DNA from: Savagea serpentis | Lineage (GTDB): Bacteria; Bacillota; Bacilli; Bacillales_A; Planococcaceae | Direction of reading: 5' to 3' | Assembly: GCF_015351395.1 (NCBI RefSeq) | Contig: NZ_JADKPV010000010.1 | Span: 1-60,092, forward strand | DNA: 60,092 bases | In this document: positions 19,180-29,850 of the stretch, one piece after another | Layout: every line of letters starts with the position of its first letter | Position numbering within the stretch: the first letter of the stretch is position 1 | The notes under the pieces: generated by a model | Databases searched by the model: none | The model's input: only the letters and a program-made list of their open reading frames with translations | Told to the model about the DNA's origin: nothing | Program-made: the position numbers and the translations under genes

Positions 19180-20070
19180 ATGACAAAACAACATTTAGTA
19201 TTACAAACAGATTTCGGATTGTGTGACGGGGCGGTTAGTGCGATGTACGGTGTTGCGTATAGTGTCGATTCTGACTTACGTATTTCCGATTTGACACATG
19301 AAATTCCGACATTTAACATTTGGGAAGGGTCGTATCGTTTATATCAAACAGTTTCTTATTGGCCAGCGGGCACGGTATTCGTTTCTGTCGTCGACCCAGG
19401 AGTCGGTACGAAACGTTTAAGCGTCGTAGCGAAAACGGTGGAAGGACATTACATCATTACACCAGATAATGGAACGCTCACACATTTAAAACAAGAGATC
19501 GGCATCGCTGAAGTGCGTACGATCGATGAAACGGTAAACCGCCTCCCACGTTCTGGAGAGTCTTATACATTCCATGGTCGCGATGTATACGCTTATACCG
19601 GCGCGCGTTTAGCGAGTGGTGTCATATCATTCGAAGAAGTCGGCCCTCGTATTCAAGTGGAAGATTTAATTGAATTGCCGAAGCAAGAAGCAATCGTAGA
19701 GGGTGACCAAATCACAGGGACGATTGATATTTTAGATGTTCGCTTCGGAAATTTATGGTCGAATGTACCGCGTCTTTTAAGCGTGAAAGAACAGATTGAA
19801 TACGGAGATGTATTGGAAGTTACGATTGTGCATGGAACGCGTCAAGTGTATAAAAGTACGATGATTTTTGGTCGCTCCTTTATGGATTGCCAACTAGGAG
19901 AAGCGCTCGTCTACGTGAACTCTCTCGATAATTTAGGGGTGGCGATCAACCAAGGTTCTTTCGCTAAAGCATATGGCATCGGCACAGGTTCGAACTGGAC
20001 GATTCAATTTAAAAAGACAGGTGAACGTCGCACGTTATTAGAAACGAATGAGCATACGCCGATCGACTAA
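19180..20070 (+). CDS. SAM hydrolase / SAM hydroxide adenosyltransferase (DUF62 family)
   Basis: 296 aa from the ATG at 19180, with SD AGGGGG. The family hydrolyses S-adenosylmethionine to adenosine and methionine and is related to fluorinase/chlorinase. Conserved pieces are QTDFGLCDG near residue 8, VVDPGVGT near 70, TPDNGTLT near 92 and FHGRDVYAY near 127. The C-terminal barrel domain follows. The extended chlorinase/fluorinase insertion is not obvious, so hydrolase is the better call. It is controlled by the T-box upstream. Confidence 0.88.
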   Translation: MTKQHLVLQTDFGLCDGAVSAMYGVAYSVDSDLRISDLTHEIPTFNIWEGSYRLYQTVSYWPAGTVFVSVVDPGVGTKRLSVVAKTVEGHYIITPDNGTLTHLKQEIGIAEVRTIDETVNRLPRSGESYTFHGRDVYAYTGARLASGVISFEEVGPRIQVEDLIELPKQEAIVEGDQITGTIDILDVRFGNLWSNVPRLLSVKEQIEYGDVLEVTIVHGTRQVYKSTMIFGRSFMDCQLGEALVYVNSLDNLGVAINQGSFAKAYGIGTGSNWTIQFKKTGERRTLLETNEHTPID

Positions 20071-20114
20071 AAAATGTCCTTTCATTCCGTTTGTGGAATG
20101 AAAGGACATTTTTA
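20071..20114. terminator. Bidirectional terminator after the SAM hydrolase
   Basis: AAAAATGTCCTTTCATTCC pairs with GGAATGAAAGGACATTTTT around GTTTGT. Confidence 0.92.
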
Positions 20115-21452
20115 TCAAAATAGTAAGTGACCGACGCCCGCAATAATCGGCAAGGCAATTACTGTACGCAATATGAAAATGATGATGAGGTCGAAGAAGT
20201 TGACAGGGATTTTTGACCCGAGTAACAAGCCACCGACTTCTGCGAGGAAGACGAGTTGGACGACAGAGATTGTCGCGACGACGAACATCGTTAATTGTGA
20301 AGTAATAACTCCTTGCGCTAAAATGATCGGTAAGTACATATCGGTAAATCCGACCACCATAAGTGGCGCTGCTTCAGCCGCTTGCGGGATATTTAATAAG
20401 TTTAAGTATGGCTCGAACGGTTTTCCGATAATCGAGAATAAGCTCGTATATTCTGCTAAAATAAGAGCGACTGTTCCGAATGCCATAACGACTGGAATGA
20501 CACCAATCCACATATCGAGTACGTTTTGAAAACCAGAGCGAACCGTATGTCCGAGTGAGCTATTTTTCTTAGCAGCTTCCAAAGCTAATTGAGCACCTGT
20601 ACGAACAGGATGTTTCGGTGTTGCATCTTTATTTTCAAAGGGACGTCCATCAATATACGTATTATCTTTTTGTGCTAATGGGAAAATACGAGGCATAATG
20701 ACCGCAAGAACGAATCCGACGAGCGCTACTGTTCCGTAATACGGTAAAAAGTAAGAAGAGAGCCCAGCTTTATCGAGAATCGTAATGGCAAACGTGATGG
20801 AAACGACAGAGAAAGTCGTTCCGATAATCGCCGCTTCACGTTTCGTATAATAGCCTTCTTCATACTGCTTACTCGTCATGAGGACACCGATTGTTCCATC
20901 ACCGACCCATGAAGCGAGCGCATCAATGGAGGAGCGTCCTGGTAGTTTAAATAAAGGACGCATCACTTTCGTCATTAACGTACCGAAAAATTCTAAAAGT
21001 CCAAAGTTTAAAAGTAATGGTAATAAAAATCCTGCGAATAAAAATACTGTGAATAAAAACGTAATGAGTCCTTCTGAACTGAGGAGGAGACTTCCAGTAT
21101 TTTCGCTCCAGATGGCTTCAGGTCCTAACTTGAAGACCGTGGCAATGGCAAAAATAGCTGCCAAAATTCTCGTTACGAGCCAGAATGGGGTCACGTTAAA
21201 TAATTTGGACCAAAATGTTTCACGCGTCGGTTTGACAAAGGCAAAGACGAGAGACCCGAGTGCTGCGATAATCATCGTAATGAGTCCGATGATGGACATA
21301 TATTCAGCAATTTGATTGTTTAATAAGTCAGCGAGAATAGCAATCGGTACTTTCACATCTTCTCCGTACGGAATCGGAATCATAAAGAGGAAAATCCCGA
21401 GCGCGGAAGGGAGAAGGAAAAGTAACCAGTTTTTTAATGGATAAGAATTCAA
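20115..21452 (-). CDS. YjiH family membrane protein with nucleoside-recognition (Gate) domains
   Basis: 445 aa from the TTG at 21452 (a GTG at 21461 is the alternative). A longer reading upstream would overlap the divergent gene. About ten membrane segments are visible, with the Gate-type stretches SWVGDGTIGVLMTSKQYEEGYYTKREAA and VGFTDMYLPIILAQG. Such proteins resemble SpoVV/SpmA-like and nucleoside transporter cores, but the substrate is unknown. It is convergent with the SAM hydrolase, which releases adenosine. A functional link is possible but unproven. Confidence 0.82.
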   Translation of the reverse strand: MNSYPLKNWLLFLLPSALGIFLFMIPIPYGEDVKVPIAILADLLNNQIAEYMSIIGLITMIIAALGSLVFAFVKPTRETFWSKLFNVTPFWLVTRILAAIFAIATVFKLGPEAIWSENTGSLLLSSEGLITFLFTVFLFAGFLLPLLLNFGLLEFFGTLMTKVMRPLFKLPGRSSIDALASWVGDGTIGVLMTSKQYEEGYYTKREAAIIGTTFSVVSITFAITILDKAGLSSYFLPYYGTVALVGFVLAVIMPRIFPLAQKDNTYIDGRPFENKDATPKHPVRTGAQLALEAAKKNSSLGHTVRSGFQNVLDMWIGVIPVVMAFGTVALILAEYTSLFSIIGKPFEPYLNLLNIPQAAEAAPLMVVGFTDMYLPIILAQGVITSQLTMFVVATISVVQLVFLAEVGGLLLGSKIPVNFFDLIIIFILRTVIALPIIAGVGHLLF

Positions 21453-21581
21453 AAGAAACACGCCCTTATTCGTTTTAATATTGTATAATAATACACTATA
21501 TATGAATAAATAAAGATAAGCTACTATTTTGTTAATGTTCGAATTGTAAGAATTTTTGAAAGTGGAGAAGGGGTAGAAAAT

Positions 21582-22772
21582 ATGGGGAATACAGTGAAAT
21601 TTCATGTGGAAGCGAGCGCCAGACAATTGCAAGAGCAGCTCGTCAAATGGCGTCGTCATTTTCATCAACACCCAGAATTATCTTTTGAAGAATGGGAAAC
21701 ATCCAAGTACATTCAAAATATTTTAAAGGAATATGATGTGGAAGTTATTCCGAATATCGCAAAGACAGGATTGAAAGTAATTAAACGCGGAAAGCGCCCA
21801 GGCCGGACATTAGCGATTCGTGCCGATATGGATGCTTTACCCATTATGGATGAAAAAGATGTTCCCTATAAGTCGACGGTTTCAGGTGTCGCACATTTAT
21901 GTGGTCACGATGCGCATATGACGATTTTATTAGGAACGATCGCTTTACTCGATCAATATGAATTAGAAGAAGGGAATATCGTCTATATTTTCCAGCCGGC
22001 AGAAGAAGGGTATGCCGGCGCGAAACATATGGTGGAAGAAGGAGTATTGCAAAATCCAGATGTCGATACGATTATCGGATTGCATGTACATCCGACAGCT
22101 CCTGTAGGGAAGACGACGGTGACCCCCAAATTTGCGACCGCTTGTACAGACGCTTTCGATCTTGAGATTATCGGACGCGGTGGTCATGCAGCACATCCTC
22201 ATCAGGCGATCGATTCGATTGCGATCACAGGAGAAATTATTACATCGTTACAACAAGTTGTGAGTCGTGTCGTCGATCCGCTAGAGCCGATTGTCATAAC
22301 GATTGGAAAGATTACAGGTGGGTACACGCGCAATGTCATCGCTCCGTCCGTCAAATTAGAAGGAACCGTTCGGCTGTTGAATCCAGAACTCCGACCTCTT
22401 GTGAAAAAAACGATGGAACAATATGTCCAAGGGATTACAAGCGGTATGGGAGCAACGTATACGTTCGACTATGAAGAAGGGTATCCATCCGTATATAATG
22501 AACCTTCATTAATCGAACCTTTGCGCCGAGCAACGGATGCGGTATTAGGGGAAGACTCACTCGCTATCGTTAATCCGAGTATGGGGGGAGAAGATTTTTC
22601 TTACTTTGCACAACAAGTGCCAGGAATCTTTTTCCGTTTAGGAATTCAAAATGAAGCAAAGGGTATTACGTATCCAAACCACCATCCCAAATTTGATATT
22701 GATGAAGAAGCGTTGCATTTAGGCGTTGCTATTTTTGCTCAGTATGCGATTCGCTATTTCGAAGGCGAGTAA
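21582..22772 (+). CDS. M20 family amidohydrolase
   Basis: 396 aa. It is a two-domain zinc amidohydrolase of the N-acyl-amino-acid/hippurate hydrolase type. Metal ligands are seen in HFHQHPELSFEEWET, LCGHDAHM near residue 107, PAEEGYAGA near 138, and the late NHHPKFDIDEEAL. The dimerisation lid domain lies between (GRGGHAAHPHQAID). An SD-like GGAGAAGGGG precedes the ATG. It deacylates an amino-acid conjugate that cannot be named. It is divergent from the YjiH gene. Confidence 0.92.
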   Translation: MGNTVKFHVEASARQLQEQLVKWRRHFHQHPELSFEEWETSKYIQNILKEYDVEVIPNIAKTGLKVIKRGKRPGRTLAIRADMDALPIMDEKDVPYKSTVSGVAHLCGHDAHMTILLGTIALLDQYELEEGNIVYIFQPAEEGYAGAKHMVEEGVLQNPDVDTIIGLHVHPTAPVGKTTVTPKFATACTDAFDLEIIGRGGHAAHPHQAIDSIAITGEIITSLQQVVSRVVDPLEPIVITIGKITGGYTRNVIAPSVKLEGTVRLLNPELRPLVKKTMEQYVQGITSGMGATYTFDYEEGYPSVYNEPSLIEPLRRATDAVLGEDSLAIVNPSMGGEDFSYFAQQVPGIFFRLGIQNEAKGITYPNHHPKFDIDEEALHLGVAIFAQYAIRYFEGE

Positions 22773-22842
22773 ATGAATATCATCCGAAGAAAATATTCGC
22801 TATAATGAAGAGTAATGTGGATTTTTTAGAGGAGTGTCCCAA

Positions 22843-23319
22843 TTGGAACATGTCGTATTACAAATTATGGCAATTTATGAAAAGCATATTCAACGTTCAG
22901 AAATGTCTGAAGAAGAAGTATTGCAAGTAGCGAAGCATATTGCGAAACAGTGGTCGATTCATGAAGAATTTGACATGGAAACTCATGATCACTTTGAACG
23001 TTTTGTACTCTCTCATTTACGAGCGCGTATTGAAAAAAAGCCCGGTTTATTACTGTTTGAAAATCGGGTCACTTATTCTCATAAAGAATGGTATTTATCG
23101 ATTAAAATGACGATACCGAGCGAACCTCATTATTTTCATCAAGGATATTTTCCGCTAGATGATGTCATGCAGCGGAACGTTGTTATTCAACATTTTCCTG
23201 AATTGCAGGCGAATTTGTTTGAATGTAGCCAATTTTATCGGAAGTATGAATCGATTTATTCAAGACGTCGCATTAACGAAGTTCAAATTGAATTTATTTT
23301 ACCGCGTTTAACGATATGA
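22843..23319 (+). CDS. Hypothetical cytoplasmic protein
   Basis: 158 aa from the TTG at 22843, with the SD GAGGAG 8 nt before it. A GTG at 22834 is also in frame but abuts the SD. The protein is soluble, acidic at the N-terminus and richer in aromatic and basic residues toward the end (YFHQGYFPLDD, YSRRRINEVQIEF). No domain is recognised. It precedes a four-helix membrane protein and a GreA-like factor with very short spacing, so the three are probably one operon. Confidence 0.7.
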   Translation: MEHVVLQIMAIYEKHIQRSEMSEEEVLQVAKHIAKQWSIHEEFDMETHDHFERFVLSHLRARIEKKPGLLLFENRVTYSHKEWYLSIKMTIPSEPHYFHQGYFPLDDVMQRNVVIQHFPELQANLFECSQFYRKYESIYSRRRINEVQIEFILPRLTI

Positions 23320-23335
23320 GAGGAGTGAAAGAAAG

Positions 23336-23761
23336 ATGTGGAAACATTTTTTAACGATTGTTGTAGCGACATTGATCGCTTCGTTCGTCTTGACGATCAG
23401 TGTTCAATCTATTCCGCTCGAGCGAGAATATCCAGAGTTTTTTAATATGAACTCCATGTGGCGTGTGTTTATCATCGTGATTTGTATCGTGCTTCCAATG
23501 TACACTTTTCTCGTTATGCCTTTCAATGCGCTTATTGCGAAATTTGCGAGCACAGTGTCGCAGGAATGGTTATCTTACAATTTACTCGCATTTGCTTATA
23601 CGCTAATATTAGTTTTATTCGTATACGTGAACACGCAGTATTTACCGCATCTTTTTGCGATTGTCGTCTGGCATATTTTGATTTTCACTATGATTGCGAC
23701 TTACGCAGTATGTTATCGTGTCGTGGGAGGGATTCAAAAATGGACCGCATCATTCAGTTAA
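23336..23761 (+). CDS. Hypothetical four-helix membrane protein
   Basis: 141 aa with four predicted membrane segments (about residues 5-25, 43-65, 80-100 and 105-130) and no recognised motif. The SD GAGAGGAG precedes the ATG, and its 3' end overlaps the start of the GreA-like gene by 22 nt. The overlap indicates coupling, but the role is unknown. Confidence 0.7.
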   Translation: MWKHFLTIVVATLIASFVLTISVQSIPLEREYPEFFNMNSMWRVFIIVICIVLPMYTFLVMPFNALIAKFASTVSQEWLSYNLLAFAYTLILVLFVYVNTQYLPHLFAIVVWHILIFTMIATYAVCYRVVGGIQKWTASFS

Positions 23762-24207
23762 CGAAAGAAGGAAAACGTGAATTAGAAAATGAATTACTTA
23801 TTTTAGAAAATGATATATTAAAAAAATCTCAACAAAAAGTAAAACAAGCGAGAGGTTTTTGTGATTTCTCAGAAGATCCTGTGTATGCCCAGTATTTAGA
23901 AGAGTCTTTTGAAGTGCGAGAGAAAATCGAAAAATTAAAAGCTTTATTAACACAAATCGAAGTGATTGAACCTACAAATGATGGAATTGCACAGCTCGGC
24001 ACATATGTTGATATTTTAGAAGATGGCGAGTCGGAAGTAGAAACATACCAACTTGTGCATTCATTGGAAGCGGATATTGAGAGGAATAAATTATCGGTAG
24101 ATAGCCCGCTCGGTCAACAACTTTTAGGAAGAAGAGTCGGCGATGTTTTCGTATTTTACGATAATGAATTTGAAGTGAAAGAAATTAGGATAAAAAGTAA
24201 AGCTTGA
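23740..24207 (+). CDS. GreA/GreB family transcript elongation factor (divergent paralogue)
   Basis: 155 aa from the ATG at 23740, with the SD GTGGGAGG inside the preceding gene. GreA factors insert a coiled coil into the RNA polymerase secondary channel to rescue backtracked complexes. The N-terminal coiled coil (TKEGKRELENELLILEN) and the tip segment DFSEDPVY align with the DLSENAEY tip of GreA and keep both acidic residues. The C-terminal FKBP-like part has SPLGQQLLGRRVGD. The sequence is otherwise divergent, so a paralogue rather than housekeeping GreA is likely. Confidence 0.85.
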   Translation: MDRIIQLTKEGKRELENELLILENDILKKSQQKVKQARGFCDFSEDPVYAQYLEESFEVREKIEKLKALLTQIEVIEPTNDGIAQLGTYVDILEDGESEVETYQLVHSLEADIERNKLSVDSPLGQQLLGRRVGDVFVFYDNEFEVKEIRIKSKA

Positions 24208-24232
24208 CAAATAAAAGTAGAGCATTCATGAT
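24204..24232 (+). promoter_or_regulatory. Promoter of thiC leader
   Basis: TTGACA (24204-24209) lies over the end of the GreA-like gene, with a 17-nt spacer and a weak -10 CATGAT (24227-24232), placed correctly for the TPP riboswitch transcript. Confidence 0.55.
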
Positions 24233-24261
24233 GAAAGTGTACCAACAACTCAATAGAAAAC

Positions 24262-24354
24262 TAGGGGTGTCCGAAAGTGGCGGACTGAGAGGGAGAACCG
24301 ATTTTCCTAACTCTTTGGACCTGATCTGGCTCATACCAGCGTGGGGAAGTACTT
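24262..24354 (+). ncRNA. TPP (THI-box) riboswitch
   Basis: The conserved pieces are present in order: TAGGGGTG, CTGAGAGGG, ACCTGATCTGG, then TACCAGCGTGGGGAA. It binds thiamine diphosphate and controls thiC by transcription attenuation with the terminator that follows. Confidence 0.97.
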
Positions 24355-24394
24355 ATTAATGACACAATACATACGAAGCGTATGTTTATTTACG

Positions 24395-24429
24395 TGCCAG
24401 GTCTAACTATCATTAGACCTGGCTTTTTT
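24395..24429 (+). terminator. Riboswitch-controlled terminator of thiC
   Basis: GCCAGGTCTAA pairs with TTAGACCTGGC around CTATCA, followed by TTTTTT. It forms the expression platform of the TPP riboswitch. Confidence 0.92.
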
Positions 24430-24478
24430 GTATGGATTGTCCCGAATGGTGCGAGTCATGCGGTCTACCTCAAAATAA

Positions 24479-26266
<1,788 letters not shown>

Positions 26267-26275
26267 GGTGATGAA

Positions 26276-26455
26276 ATGAAACAAGAAATCGAAGCGCATC
26301 AATTACTTGTACAAATTCATGAAAAACGTCAAATGTTACGCCAATTGGAAGGTCAACTTCAAAGAATTCAAGCAAATTGTGATCATGACTATGAAGAAAA
26401 ACGAACACATCGCGTATGTCAAAATTGCGGGTATGTGAAAAACTTCCATTATTAA
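26276..26455 (+). CDS. Small zinc-ribbon protein downstream of thiC
   Basis: 59 aa, starting 9 nt after thiC with SD GAGGTGATGAA. The first 34 residues are helical (QLLVQIHEKRQMLRQLEGQLQRI), followed by a CDH...CQNCGY zinc-ligand set (C35, H37, C48, C51). No family is recognised. Tight spacing suggests co-transcription with thiC under the riboswitch. A hairpin terminator closes the unit. Confidence 0.7.
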   Translation: MKQEIEAHQLLVQIHEKRQMLRQLEGQLQRIQANCDHDYEEKRTHRVCQNCGYVKNFHY

Positions 26456-26463
26456 TGAAGCGA

Positions 26464-26503
26464 TGAAGCTTAGTTTTGAGAAAACTAGGCTTCATTTTCT
26501 TTT
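26464..26503 (+). terminator. Terminator of the thiC unit
   Basis: GAAGC-TAGTTTT pairs with AAAACTA-GCTTC around GAG, followed by a T-rich tract. Confidence 0.85.
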
Positions 26504-26566
26504 ACGCTTTAACAGAAAGGGGTATAATGAAACAAATACAATGTACAGAAGAAGGGGTTTATTCGT

Positions 26567-28036
26567 ATGAAGTCGAATTATAAGGACGATAGTTTAGCGG
26601 TACATACCGACTTATATCAAATTAATATGGTGGAGTCTTACTGGGCAGATGGGATGCATGAGCGCAAGTCGATTTTTGAAGTGTATTTTCGCAATATGCC
26701 ATTCGGAAACGGTTATGCGGTGTTTGCAGGGTTAGAACGCGTGCTAGATTATTTAAAAGAATTTCGTTTTACAGAGAGTGATTTACTCTACTTAAAAGAA
26801 CAAGTCGGGTATGAAGAAGATTTTTTAAATTATTTAAAGACCGTTCGTTTTACGGGAGATGTGTATTCCGTTGTCGAAGGGGAGCTCGTCTTTGCGAATG
26901 AACCACTTATGCGAATCGAAGCACCGCTCGCGGAAGCTCAATTAATTGAAACAGCCATTTTGAATATCGTCAATTTCCAAACATTGATCGCCACAAAGGC
27001 AAGCCGTATTAAACAAGTCGTAAAAGATGAAGTCGTCATGGAGTTCGGGACTCGTCGTGCGCAAGAAATGGACGCTGCGATTTGGGGAGCTCGTGCTTCA
27101 GTTGTCGGTGGTTTGGAAGCGACGAGCAATGTTCGAGCGGGCAAGTTGTTTGGAATTCCAGTTGCGGGGACTCATGCACACTCGATGGTGCAAGCGTATA
27201 AAAGCGAATATGAAGCATTTCATTCCTATGCACGTCGCCATAAAGATTGTGTCTTTTTAGTCGACACGTATAATACGTTAAAAATCGGTGTTCCGACAGC
27301 GATTCGTGTAGCGAAAGAACTCGGAGATAAAATTAATTTCCAAGGAATTCGTTTAGATAGCGGTGATATCGCTTTCTTATCGAAAGAAGCGCGTCGTATG
27401 CTAGATGAAGCAGGATTTCACGATGCTAAAATTGTCGTTTCGAATGATTTAGATGAATATACGATTTTGAATTTAAAAGCACAAGGTGCTTGTGTCGATA
27501 CGTGGGGAATTGGAACGAAGCTCATCACAGCTTATGACCAACCTGCTTTAGGAGCGGTCTATAAAATCGTTTCGATTGAGAATCGAGAGGGTATGATGGA
27601 AGATACGATTAAAATTTCTTCAACTTCCGAAAAAGTGACGACACCTGGAGAAAAAAATGTCTATCGTATTATCAATCGTAAAACAGGGAAGGCAGAAGGG
27701 GATTATATTACGATGAAAGATGAAGATCCTCAAGCGGAAAAAACATTGAAAATGTTCCATCCTGTGCATACGTATTTATCGAAATATGTGTCCAATTTTG
27801 ATGCGGTTAATTTACACAAGCATGTCGTGAAACAAGGAGAAGTCATTTATGACAATCCAACGTTGGAAGAAATGCGCGCTTATGGAAAAGAGAATTTGAA
27901 CTTACTATGGGACGAATACAAACGTTCATTGAATCCTGAAGAGTATCCTGTCGATTTAAGTCAAAAATGTTGGGATAATAAAATGCGTAACATTGAAGAA
28001 GTTAACCAGCTCGTTCACGCTTATAAGGAGGAATAA
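26567..28036 (+). CDS. pncB: Nicotinate phosphoribosyltransferase
   Basis: 489 aa. It converts nicotinate and PRPP to nicotinate mononucleotide in NAD salvage. It has DLYQINMVESYW at the start, FEVYFRNMPFGNGYAVFAG in pieces, EFGTRRAQ near residue 160, GTHAHSMVQ near 205 with the catalytic His region, and IRLDSGDIA near 262. The SD AAGAAGGGG precedes the ATG. nadE follows 3 nt later, so nicotinate is taken to NAD by one operon, with nadD elsewhere. Confidence 0.96.
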   Translation: MKSNYKDDSLAVHTDLYQINMVESYWADGMHERKSIFEVYFRNMPFGNGYAVFAGLERVLDYLKEFRFTESDLLYLKEQVGYEEDFLNYLKTVRFTGDVYSVVEGELVFANEPLMRIEAPLAEAQLIETAILNIVNFQTLIATKASRIKQVVKDEVVMEFGTRRAQEMDAAIWGARASVVGGLEATSNVRAGKLFGIPVAGTHAHSMVQAYKSEYEAFHSYARRHKDCVFLVDTYNTLKIGVPTAIRVAKELGDKINFQGIRLDSGDIAFLSKEARRMLDEAGFHDAKIVVSNDLDEYTILNLKAQGACVDTWGIGTKLITAYDQPALGAVYKIVSIENREGMMEDTIKISSTSEKVTTPGEKNVYRIINRKTGKAEGDYITMKDEDPQAEKTLKMFHPVHTYLSKYVSNFDAVNLHKHVVKQGEVIYDNPTLEEMRAYGKENLNLLWDEYKRSLNPEEYPVDLSQKCWDNKMRNIEEVNQLVHAYKEE

Positions 28037-28039
28037 ACT

Positions 28040-28855
28040 GTGCAAAAAGAAATGATTGAACGCTATCACGTACAACCTAAAATTGATCCGTCAGAAGAAA
28101 CGAGAAAAATTATCGATTTTTTAAAAGATTATGCCAAACATTATCCATTTGTAACAGGGTTTGTCCTCGGTATTTCAGGTGGGCAAGATTCTACTTTAGC
28201 GGGTAAGCTCGCGCAAATGGCAGTGGATGAATTAAATGAAGAAGAGGATAAACAATATACATTCACCGCACTGCGTCTACCTTATGGCAAACAATTCGAT
28301 GAAGATGATTGTCAGCTCGCACTTCAATTTATTCAACCGACCGAAACGCTCACGATCGATGTGAAACGTGCAGTAGATGCGAGTGTACAAGCGTTAAAAG
28401 AAGCGGGTGTTGAAGTATCGGATTTCGTAAAAGGCAATGAAAAAGCGCGCGAACGGATGAAAGTGCAATATTCAGTCGCTGCGATGCGCGGAGCTATTGT
28501 CCTCGGGAGTGATCATGCGGCGGAAGGAATTACAGGCTTCTATACGAAGTATGGAGATGGTGGTGCAGATGTAATGCCACTCTTTAATTTGAATAAACGT
28601 CAAGGTGCTCAAATTTTGGAACATTTGAATTGTCCGCCCGTCCTATACCATAAGGTTCCGACAGCCGATTTAGAAGAAGACCGCCCAGCTCAACCAGATG
28701 AGGAAGCACTTGGGGTCACATATGCCGAAATCGACGATTATTTAGAAGGTAAAGATGTTTCTGCGAAAGCTCGTCAACGAATCGAACAATTGTACGAACA
28801 ATCGATGCATAAACGCCACTTACCGATAACTCGTTTTGATACATTTTGGAAATGA
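28040..28855 (+). CDS. nadE: Ammonia-dependent NAD+ synthetase
   Basis: 271 aa with a GTG start at 28040 and SD AAGGAGGA. The pyrophosphatase loop [13 protein letters not shown] lies near residue 45, and [22 protein letters not shown] is present in pieces. No glutaminase domain is fused, as is usual in Bacillus, so it uses free ammonia. It is coupled to pncB and followed by a terminator. Confidence 0.97.
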   Translation: MQKEMIERYHVQPKIDPSEETRKIIDFLKDYAKHYPFVTGFVLGISGGQDSTLAGKLAQMAVDELNEEEDKQYTFTALRLPYGKQFDEDDCQLALQFIQPTETLTIDVKRAVDASVQALKEAGVEVSDFVKGNEKARERMKVQYSVAAMRGAIVLGSDHAAEGITGFYTKYGDGGADVMPLFNLNKRQGAQILEHLNCPPVLYHKVPTADLEEDRPAQPDEEALGVTYAEIDDYLEGKDVSAKARQRIEQLYEQSMHKRHLPITRFDTFWK

Positions 28856-28865
28856 TTAAACATGA

Positions 28866-28900
28866 GAGTTTTCTGTCTAGCGGCAGAAAACTCTTTTTTT
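28866..28900 (+). terminator. Terminator of pncB-nadE
   Basis: GAGTTTTCTG pairs with CAGAAAACTC around TCTAGCGG, followed by a T run. Confidence 0.9.
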
Positions 28901-28917
28901 GAAAGGAGCAGGGATGA

Positions 28918-29850
28918 ATGATTATTGAACAAATGGAAAAAGTGATTGAAAATATAGAACGCCACATTGTAGGGAAACGTGAAGTGATTGAATTGAGTTT
29001 AACCGCCCTTTTAAGCGGAGGACATATTTTATTAGAAGATGTTCCAGGAGTGGGAAAAACAGCGCTCGTAAAAGTTTTAGCACAATCTTTGCAACTGCCA
29101 TTTCAACGTATCCAATTTACACCAGATTTACTCCCGTCCGATATTTTAGGTGTATCCATCTATAATCCCGCCACGCAGCAATTTGAATTTAAAAAAGGGC
29201 CGATTTTCGGCAGTGTACTGTTAGCGGATGAGTTGAACCGCGCTTCACCGAAAACACAGTCTGCTTTATTAGAAAGTATGGAAGAACAACGTGTGACGAT
29301 GGACGGAGCTACATATGCATTACCTCAACCCTTTTTTGTAATGGCGACACAAAACCCTGCGACACATCACGGAACGTATGATTTACCTGAAGCTCAACTC
29401 GATCGCTTTTTATTTAAAGTAAAGATGGGATATCCAGAGTATGAAGAAGAGTTGTTTTTATTGAACCATCATATGGAGAATAGCGTGTTGCAACCTGTAT
29501 TGACGATTGAAGCATTGATGGAGATGAAGCGAGAAGTCCATGGTGTGAAAATCCATGAGCAAGTGCAACGTTATTTACTCGATCTCGTTCGCTCTACGCG
29601 CATTCATCCTTCACTCGACCTTGGCCTAAGTCCACGAAGTGCACTCGCTTTCCAACATGCGACGAAAGCATATGCGACGTTAAAGGGACGCATGTATGTC
29701 ACGCCTGATGATATTCAATATTTATTTCCTTACATCGCTTTACATCGCCTTCATGAAACGAAAGAAGCGCTCTTTGAAGGGATGACATTGGAACAGATTG
29801 TAGCGGATATAATTGTGACGACTCCCGTACCTGTTGGAGTATTTGTATGA
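28918..29850 (+). CDS. MoxR family AAA+ ATPase (YeaC-type)
   Basis: 310 aa. Walker A GVGKTALVK lies near residue 45, Walker B LLADELNRA near 102, and the sensor segment MATQNP and LDRFLFKVKMGYPE are present. MoxR ATPases act with a DUF58/VWA-type partner in maturation or stress processes. The next gene is exactly such a DUF58 protein, overlapping by 4 nt. The order matches B. subtilis yeaC-yeaD-yebA. Confidence 0.94.
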   Translation: MIIEQMEKVIENIERHIVGKREVIELSLTALLSGGHILLEDVPGVGKTALVKVLAQSLQLPFQRIQFTPDLLPSDILGVSIYNPATQQFEFKKGPIFGSVLLADELNRASPKTQSALLESMEEQRVTMDGATYALPQPFFVMATQNPATHHGTYDLPEAQLDRFLFKVKMGYPEYEEELFLLNHHMENSVLQPVLTIEALMEMKREVHGVKIHEQVQRYLLDLVRSTRIHPSLDLGLSPRSALAFQHATKAYATLKGRMYVTPDDIQYLFPYIALHRLHETKEALFEGMTLEQIVADIIVTTPVPVGVFV

